Source: Oryza sativa Japonica Group
Lineage: Eukaryota; Streptophyta; Magnoliopsida; Poales; Poaceae
Direction of reading: 5' to 3'
Assembly (NCBI RefSeq): GCF_034140825.1
Contig: NC_089046.1
Location: forward strand, 24,102,501-24,166,500
DNA length: 64,000 nt
Shown: positions 56,096-64,000 of the stretch, in pieces
Layout: every line of letters starts with the position of its first letter
Position numbering within the stretch: position 1 is the stretch's first letter
Translations under genes and position numbers: made by a program
The notes under the pieces: generated by a model
The model's database searches: none
The model's input: the letters and a program-made list of their open reading frames with translations, nothing else
Told to the model about the DNA's origin: nothing

Positions 56096-59000
56096 TCATA
56101 CAACCATAGGGTATTGAGACGCTGGGCTGTCCAATTGTTCAGGGATGTCATTTTCCGGGACCTGCTCAGGGGTGGCCTGAGGAGGGACCTGCGCGGAGGC
56201 TTGCGACTGGGACTCCTGTTCCTCTTGTTGCTGGACTAGGAATCTGCTCATCCGCTCGAGCAGCTGCACAGCCTTCCTCTTCCCCCTATCGGTGCCGTTC
56301 AAAGCCAGCTCCCGCAACGGGACCATGATCCCGCACTCCTGCGCACGAGCTAAATGCACAAGATGGTGCTCTCCACTGCACAGATGTAGCATGACAGCCG
56401 CAGCATTCTCTCGATTTCTCGGGGTTCCGCTTCCGATCATCTCCACAAGCACAGGGACAGGCTCTGCCGCCCCAATCGCTGCCTTGCCCTCAGGGTGGCT
56501 GGATAGTATGGAGAGTATTGCCATAGCCTCATCCATGAGCGCTCCTGTGGGGTTGGTCACCAGCCCCATGATGAGTGGCACAAGGCCAGCTCGAATCGCT
56601 CGTCCCTTGTTCCCTTGGTATATACACAAGTTGAAGAGAGCTGCTGCTGCATCCTTCTTCCCCCGCTGGCTACCCTCGCCTAACAGCACTACAAGCGCAG
56701 GGATAGCCCCCATCCCTCCAATTGTCACTTTATATTCATCAATCACTGAGAGACTAAAAAGTGTGGCCGCAGCATTCTCCCGTGCCTCCATGCTGCCATT
56801 CTTCAGAACATGGACTATGCTTGGGACAGCACCAGATGATATGATGCTTGCCTTATTGTCCTCATGTATGGAGAGGTTCAGAAGGGCAGTAACTGCATGT
56901 TCTTGAGTCCGTAGGTCAGATGAGGACAGCAGACTCAATAGCAAGGGAATGGCACCTGCCTCAGCAATGCAAATCCGGTTGTTTGCATTCCGCTTTGCAA
57001 GGAGGCGAAGCTCTGCAGCAGCTGATCTCTGCTCCTCAGTGTCTGGAGAGCATAACTTAGATAGCAGAGCATCGATGTTAGCACGTTCACTCGAAGAGCA
57101 TGCAGGCGTAGGCTTGTTAGGCTGGGTTGAGCGCTTTGGTGGCTCCATCCCATTGGTTTCACACCACTGGGAAATGAGACTTCTAAGGACATAGTTTGGC
57201 GTCAATGCTGAGGTTGACATCTTCTGTTGCGTGGTTGGGCAGGTATGATGGCCTGATGCTATCCATTTCTCAATGCATGCCCGCTCATATGTCTACAAAT
57301 TAACAAATAAAAAATGTTTATACTAAAATAACTATTTTAGTTGCATTGTGCTTTGGGTCTTAAAAATAAAGAGGTAGAGATTGCTACCTGCCCTGTAGAC
57401 ACTATAACAGGATCCTTCATCAGCTCAAGAGAAATTGGACATCGGAACTCGTCAGGAATGGTTATAGGCCTTGAATCCCCATTTGAATCCAATACCCTGG
57501 AAGCCATAGGAGGCCCCATGTCAGGGTTCTGTGTTTGCACAAAATCCTTAATCTTCTTCAGTAGCATTGACATTCTCTCAATGTGTTCTCCTGGGTCCTG
57601 ACCACCGCCGGATGCGACCATCTCATGTAAGGCGAGTGATTCTTGCGTGAGATCGGTGATTGTCATCAAGTGTAGCTTTTCTGACAATCTTCCAAGAATA
57701 GCCAGTTCTGCACTTGGGTCATAGTTCTTGTCATATACAGATAGTAGATCATTGTAGAATTCATCGTCAGGCATATCAATCCGTTCTTTTGCTCTTTTGA
57801 GCTGTGCGTGCACTAACTCAACCTGGACAGGATTTGGATAATTATCTCCAATGCTGGATTTAAGTGCTTAATGATAATAGCAAGAGGAATTCTTTTCAGT
57901 GTGCTGTCATCGTTACCTGCTCTCTAACTTCATCTGATATATCCAATTCATTGTACGGAATGTCGCACAGAGCTTGTTCCAGCTGCAAAATTACTCCCTG
58001 AAACTTTTTCATTACGCTGTCCCTCTCAAGAACCTGCAAACCAGAATGGGAAAAGAAAGAAAGAAAAGGCTCCTTAGCTAAACAAGTGGTTGTACAGAAA
58101 CAAATCCACAGCAATTAGTGTTTCGAAAAGCATGTTTATAAAAAATGATTTATAATAAGAACAAAATGGTAATCAAAGGTCAATAAGAATACAGGTAAAG
58201 CAGGGGAAAAAAGAGATAGAGTAACACCAACATTAAGAGCACCATATAAAAACATTACAAGCTACAGGATGGACAGTCAGAGGCCTGTGGTTCAAGTACT
58301 GAAGCAAAGAGCAAGAAAACCAACCTGAAATTTAAACTACACCAATATAATCAAGAAAATCCCTTGCTTCTGAGCTTGGGAATAAAATGAGCAAGCACTT
58401 TCAATAACATCAAAATGGAGTTGAAGAAGGAAAACGTTGAATCAATACATGAGTTTGATAGTCACATAAAGAAAACTAGACAATGACTACCATATTTCTA
58501 ACTTGTAGGTTCATCCCTTCCCTATGCACAGCCGTAAAAGATATAGTCGGTGAGTCATAGAGGTAGTCCTATCATCAGGTACATGGGCATTCCAACAGGC
58601 CAAAAAAGAAAAACACTTTCAACGGGTGCAGAAATCCACTGGTGGGGACCTTAATGTTTGAGCCTACAAACAATATAGTTATGATGTCGATCATCTGAAG
58701 TTCTCTAATGACAAATTTTGTTGATCTGCTCTGGTTGCGGCAACTTATTGTATTTCAGTATAAAAGTTTAATGAAACCTATTGTGCTCAGAAATAATATT
58801 TTTGGGTCAATGTACTCAGCGAGCATTAAGTGGTAGGTATAGAACCCAATTTGATTACTCTCTACTAAGCAATATTGCACTTCCAAAATGAAAATATGCT
58901 TCTTCAGACCATTTCATTTGCTAGTTTATAAAAAGAATTTAACATGAAAGCTTCCAGAAAACCTTTTACTTGCTGCTATTTAATTTTCTGACAAAGCACG

Positions 59001-60860
59001 TGGCCTATTCAACTCCTGAACAATTTCAACAACTACCCAGCCAGAAGTTAGTTCTTAATCCGGAAAAATAGTGCATGAGCGATCAAGATAGTCATCATTG
59101 TTGTATGAGCGATCAAGATATAAAATAATGTTCAAAGACTATTGATTACCAATATTATGTCATAGCACTCATAAAGCATCCCATTGATAACACGGACTCG
59201 ATGAAGGGTTTGAGGCCTTGATAGTTACAACAGATACAGTCAACCAGATTTGACCAAAGTAAAGCAAACAATTAGTACAAGTTCTTTGTCCCAGTGAAAA
59301 TAGAAAAATGAAAATGTCTGTTATGATTAGATATACCATACAGATAATAATACAGTTATACTTGACAAAAGAACATAGTACTCCAATCGGTCAGATTTGA
59401 TGTACCATACTGGTAGGCAGAAAAACTGGCTAGATAATGATTCAAGAGGTGAAATTTATGATCCAAAAGGAGCAGTTGAATTGCTCAGGACTGGAAGATC
59501 ATACCTCTCCTCAAAAGAACAATTCAAAGCTATAGACAATATCCACTACAAACAACACACAAGAAAGTGAAAGACATGATCATATGGTTGTCCCAACTAA
59601 TCCACAACAAATCTTGCTTTTACCATGGAGAAAGACATGATCATATGTCTATCCGTTGCCTCTCCCAACTAATCCACACAACAAACCGTGCTTTTACCAT
59701 GGGGAATAACATGTGGAGTACAACCATGAAGGATGTAGGGCAAGGGCAAGTAGATTCTTGAATGTTTCAACAAGTAAAGAAACCGATGGAGGAATCCGTC
59801 CAAGCATTTATTCTACAGCAAATCTATGACAAACTCATGGATGCCCTGAGAAATGAGAATGCATGGATCATTTACAGATGACAAGTTTCGCAGTAGATCC
59901 ACAAAAAAAAATAGCAAGGAGTTTGATCTGAAATAACCAAGTTACAGACGCCCCCAAAGACCACAACTTATGGACCCTACCAAAATTGCACCACAAAAGA
60001 AGAACATATATTGGTCGCATTGAACAAGAAGCAATCTCAGCTCAACAAGAAATCTAGCTGAACAAATACAACACAGCTGCAGAATAAAATTATGGAAACC
60101 TTTCTCTCTCTCTTTTTTGCGATTAATAAGCAACAGCAACTAAATCATCCTAAAGCCCCTATGCTAAAACAAAAGAAAACTCACTTAACAATCACGACCC
60201 CTACAATTTGTTTTGTGTTTCAAACAACTGCACATCAATATATATTAATATTAGTCCACACGATTTATAAAAGCAAAAATTAAGCACGGATACACAGTAG
60301 ACGAATCAGAATCATATTTTTGCATCCAAGAATCTTAATTTTTTTTAGGAGACTAAAGTCAATAATAAACTTAATAACTAAAGCTGCACTTTATTTTTAC
60401 CTAAGAACAGGTCATAATATCAAATCACCAATCCATAATAATAATAATAGTTCCTCCCAAAAAGGCAGCCAGGACCACGAATCGAACAAAATCAAGAAAC
60501 CCACACGCGCGCACATACCAAGGAGATCCTGCTCCCCTCGCGGCCGAGCCGGAGCAGCGCGAGCGCCGCCTCGAGCGCGTCGGCGAGCGGCGCCAGCGCC
60601 CGCTCCTCCTCCTCCCCCTCCCCCTCCCCCCGCCTCCGCTCCCGGAGCTCCTCCACGAAGGGCCCCAGCAGCCGAATCCGCCGCGACAGCGCGAGCAGCT
60701 GCCGCCTGTACGCGTTCCGGTACTCCCCCGCCCCCGCCCCCGCCCCCGCCCCCGCCGCCACGGCCTCCACCGCCGCCGCCACCCTCTCCACCGCCGCCGC
60801 GGCACGCGCCTCCGGAGGCGGCGCCTCCCCCTCCTCCTCCTCCGCTCGGTCGCCGGCCAT
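56096..60860 (-). CDS. SPL11: U-box/ARM-repeat E3 ubiquitin ligase SPL11 (Spotted leaf 11)
   Basis: Four exons on the minus strand, all introns phase 0: 60860-60519, 58033-57917, 57822-57388 and 57292-56096, giving 696 residues. Every junction is GT-AG. Order: an Ala/Gly/Glu-rich start ([12 protein letters not shown]), a UND-type helical region (about 45-270), the U-box (about 277-349: [20 protein letters not shown], then [14 protein letters not shown] and CPTTQQ), then Armadillo repeats (about 370-645: [40 protein letters not shown] and so on), and a Gln/Glu-rich tail ending PMVV. The intron between STGQ and TYERA splits the U-box. SPL11 is a cytosolic E3 that restrains programmed cell death and defence in rice; loss causes lesion-mimic spots, and it also affects flowering. 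The identification is from memory of the protein, which I recall as about 694 residues. Intron 1 is 2.4 kb. OsPUB12 is the nearest alternative but is shorter. Confidence 0.88.
60726..60755 (-). repeat. SPL11: GC hexanucleotide repeat coding Ala-Gly units in SPL11 exon 1
   Basis: About five CCCCCG units on the plus strand, read on the minus strand as GCGGGG repeats and translated as the (AG)n run near residues 36-45. It is in frame, so unit gain or loss changes protein length by two residues. Confidence 0.85.
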
Positions 60861-61162
60861 GGCGAGCGCGAGGCGAAGCAGCGGGAAGAAGAAGAGGAGG
60901 AGGAGACCTCGGCTAGTGGCAGAATGGTAAATAGTGGGGAAATGGAGGGGCGGAGTGTTATTTTGGTGATGGATCGCTGATCAGGTCAGCGTCTTGGGTA
61001 CGTTGGGTTGAATGGGTCTTCGTTTTTTTTTTTTTTTTTTTTTTTTGCCTGTCTTCCACGGCAGATTTCCGTCTACATTCTTCGGTGTAGCTGCACCACC
61101 GGCTACCTACCAACCGGGATTATTACCGTGTCATGTGGTGTGGAGAATTAGGTTAAATCATA

Positions 61163-61400
61163 CTCCCTCCCACCATATTTTAATGGATGACGTTGTTGAC
61201 TTTTTATCAACGTTTGACCATTCGTTTTATTTAAAAATTTTGTGTAAATATAAAAATATTTATGTCATGCTTGAAGAACATTTGATGACGAATCAACTCA
61301 TAATAAAATAAATGATAATTACATAAATTTTTTAAATAAGACGAATGATCAAACGTTGGATAAAAAGTCAACGGCGTCATACATTAAAATACGGAGGTAG
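61163..61400. mobile_element. Stowaway-type MITE upstream of SPL11
   Basis: Ends CTCCCTCCCACCATATTTTAA and TTAAAATACGGAGGTAG, inner GTTGACTTTTTATCAACGTTTG and its complement, TA on both sides, 238 bp. It is about 300 bp upstream of the SPL11 start codon, in the promoter region. Confidence 0.8.
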
Positions 61401-61782
61401 TAATTGTTATTGTAGAGTTTTTTTCTCTCTATAGGAGTGGTTGATAGTGATGGTAATGTGTATCAATTACGTGTGGTTTGAAACAATAAATTAATGGTTT
61501 ATGTAGGGCTGGATGGAATATAGGTGATGCGTAGTGATTGTTTTGTGGTTTTTTTTTGAGAGGCTGTTTAGTTTGTTGTGTGTTCAAAACACATTATTGG
61601 TATTATCTAGTTGGTAAATAGTGAGAATTTGTGCGTGCACGTGAATTCAAACATAGCGTGTCCATGTCTCGCGTGTCCATGTCTCGGATTGGACAGATCC
61701 ACCTGAAGCGTCGCTAGAAGAGAGCCGGACACAGCATGAGTAACAAAGATTGTACCGGACACGGCATAGTCCTAATTAATGC

Positions 61783-63011
61783 TGTCGGTGATGTGGGCCC
61801 GGAGGTATCATGTTTGGAGGGAGGAGGCCACCCCCAAACTCACATGGCGCCTCCGAGAAGGGTGGCGCCCGGGTGGAGCAGTGGCCGCCCCCTCCCAGCT
61901 TAGCTTAGGATACCGAGTTTGGAGGGAGGAGGCTGCCCCCAGACCCACGTGACACTTCCCCGAGGGGGCAGCACCCGAGGTGGAGTGGCGGTTGCCCCCT
62001 CCTCGCTTGGGGGTCGGGCCCATCCCGATCAAGACTGGAGGGAGGAGGCTACCCCCAGGCGCCACGTGGCCCTCCCCGAGGAGGGATCGGGCCCAAGGTA
62101 GGACGGTGGCCGCCCCTTCCTGTGACTAGGGGTCGGGCTCCCCTCGACCCCCTCTCTTGGTCACCACGTGCGGTGGGTTAGGTGGCCGCCTCCAGGCGCC
62201 CACCTACCCGCATTTATGGCGACCTGAGCAATTGCGTCACGCCACATTTAATGCGATCTGCAGTGCACTCAACCGATCTGTGACCAGTCCGTGACCGGTC
62301 GAATGGCCGATGCAACGGCGGCTGAGTACCCCCGCCTTGTGAGTATGCCAGGCGGCGTGCGGCGTGCTCTGTCCCATCACATCATAATGAGAGGCTTTTT
62401 AGTCTCTCATCATAGCCGGAGTCGGTTTATCCGCTCTGGTCAAACAGGAGCCCATAAGTCTTAGGCTTTTTAGTCTCTCATCGTAGCCGGAGTCGGTTTA
62501 TCCGCTCTGGTCAAACAGGAGCCCAGAAGTCTTCGTCCCTTAAATGGCGACTGACAGGAGCACCCCCCGTGTCAGGCGGCAAGATTTGACAAGCCTCGTC
62601 ATCAAGGTGACGTGCGCTTGCTTCCCAAGTTAAGAGACAAGACAGGCATTTAATGCAAAGATTGTAATCCTTCTCCACTAAGTTATGTTTTTGGACCCAT
62701 GTGGTAACCCCTTGAGGTATGAAAGGAGGTCCAGGCCTAGTGGTAGAGGGAGAGGAACTTCTTAGCGAACTCATGCTTGTCTCGCAACCTCAAGCACTTG
62801 TGTTCTACACTCAATCAACCAAGCACAGGAGTAGGGTATTACACTTCTGAGCGGCCCGAACCTGTATAAACCCCTTGGGTGAGATCTTTTTTGGGGGTTC
62901 AACCCCATCTTCACACATCTACACAGGAATATCGAATCTCACCCGCTGCCCCCGGCCGAACCAAAAAAGGGGGTCTCACGGTTCTCTGGTGGAGGAGTTC
63001 ACCCTCCGACA
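61783..63011 (-). mobile_element. Solo LTR, same family as 37916-39128, reverse orientation
   Basis: Reads TGTCGGTGATG at the left and CCCTCCGACA at the right. Flanking AATGC (61778-61782) and AATGT (63012-63016) is a target duplication with one change. Reverse complement shows the same landmarks as the nested solo LTR (GGTTCGGGCCGCTCAGAAG, GAGACCCCC, GGTCACGGACTGGTCAC). It contains about three imperfect repeats of 100 or so bp (GAGGAGGC.ACCCCCAG..., 61819-62100) and a tandem duplication of about 73 bp at 62394-62535. The mismatched duplication suggests it is older than the other copy. Confidence 0.85.
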
Positions 63012-63678
63012 AATGTATGCAGGCGAGAAGAAGAAGAAGAAAACCTGACGACACAAGTGGTAAATATTGCTAAAATAAATCTAGTTGGTAAATATTATTT
63101 TCAGGTTGATAATACTTGTCATTTTGGATAAAACCATGGTTAAACTTCAAAAACTTTGATTATGAATAACATTTAAACTATTTGTTTTACAAATAATGAA
63201 AACCTAAATTAGCCTGAAAAGGTACTTCAATTAAATCATATATTTATTGATATTTCTATATATATATTATTAAAAAATAGTGGGCAAAGTTATTTTTTCC
63301 TCGAAACAAAAGTATTATCAATTCAGAGGGAGTCGTACTTTTTCAATTGTAATTTTTTCTTTTATTTTGACAATATACTTAAAAGATAATTAATATATGT
63401 ATTGGTCCATCTCTAGAGAAGTAGAGAGGGTATGATTATGATGACTTCAGATCCTCCATGTAAGTAAAAGAAAACACTAATAAACCCTATAATGCGCTCC
63501 TTTTAGTCATATGTGGATGACTCTTTTTTACCTAAAGTCGATGGGAGGAGAGAGATACAATTTCAGCAAAAAAAAAAAAGCATTGTACCTTAAATATATA
63601 TTTATAGTTGTTTCATCAAGATTTTTCTTATGTTCTCTGCCCATTTTATCTCTTTTCCATCCATCAATATCGCTATAA

Positions 63679-64000
63679 GGCCCTGTTTAGTTTGCGGAAA
63701 GAAAATTTTTGGGTATCACATCGGATGTTTGACTAGATGTCGGAAGGGGTTTTCGGACACAAATGAAAAAACTAATTTCATAACTCGCCTTGAAACCGCG
63801 AGACGAATCTTTTGAGCCTAATTAAGCCGTCATTAGCACTTATGGGTTACTGTAGCACTTATGGCTAATCATGGACTAATTAGGCTCAAAAGATTCGTCT
63901 CGCGATTTACATGCAAACTGTGCAATTATTTTTTTTATCTATATTTAATGCTCTATGCATGTGCCAAAAATTCGATGTGATGTTTTTGGGAAAAAAATTG
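63679..64000. mobile_element. MITE of the 53227 family, cut by the window end
   Basis: Starts GGCCCTGTTTAGTTTGCGG. Contains CGCGAGACGAATCTTTTGAG and the inverted CTCAAAAGATTCGTCTCGCG about 90 bp apart. The right end is outside the window. Confidence 0.75.

Noticed and set aside
56292-56906. 204-codon plus-strand frame opposite SPL11
   Set aside because: Antisense shadow of the ARM-repeat exon.

Overview
This window is plant nuclear DNA, almost certainly rice (Oryza sativa) or a very close relative. Supporting signs are GC-rich, high-GC3 grass genes, dozens of Stowaway and Tourist MITEs, a Micron-type element inside a (TA)n array, Mutator-like elements with 9-10 bp target duplications, and a U-box/ARM gene that I recognise as SPL11 (Spotted leaf 11). 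From memory SPL11 is on chromosome 12, next to a Dof gene and thaumatin-like genes, which fits this gene order. All reading was by eye; no database search was run.

Layout. 1-7 kb is intergenic and full of nested MITEs; one Mutator-like element (5188-6521) carries a fragment of an ARF-like GTPase gene. 7.3-23.6 kb holds three plus-strand thaumatin-like secreted protein genes: one short and divergent (7318-7812), and two 233-residue paralogues (15126-15827 and 22850-23551). The two paralogues share a noncoding block far upstream, so the duplicated unit was larger than the gene. 17.2-18.4 kb is a LINE 3' end. 23.9-24.9 kb is a three-level nest: MITE, then Stowaway, then Micron with (TA)n. 26-29.5 kb holds a second LINE relic and a fresh-looking Mutator-like element.

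29.5-34.3 kb is the most interesting region. It is an HSP70-derived locus whose protein-coding part is broken: first exon lost, several deletions and frameshifts. Its intron still carries clear box C/D snoRNA genes with terminal stems, C and D boxes and rRNA guide sequences. The cluster is duplicated, with the order C/D-1, U33-like, U51-like, H/ACA candidate in both copies. Upstream lie a TATA box and three site-II-type (TGGGCY) motifs, as in ribosome-biogenesis promoters. I read it as a former chaperone gene that may persist as a noncoding snoRNA host.

36.6-43.4 kb is transposon-dense: a MITE/Stowaway/MULE nest, then a non-autonomous LTR retrotransposon (37696-43357, target duplication GTTGC) with a 1.2 kb solo LTR of another family in its 5' LTR and a 13-copy 78-bp repeat inside. 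A second solo LTR of that other family is at 61783-63011. 45.8-47.8 kb is a two-exon Dof transcription factor gene (+). 56.1-60.9 kb is SPL11 (-), four exons and about 696 codons, convergent with the Dof gene.

The genes are not an operon. Thaumatin-like PR-5 relatives and SPL11 both belong to plant defence and cell-death biology, but nothing in the sequence links their regulation.
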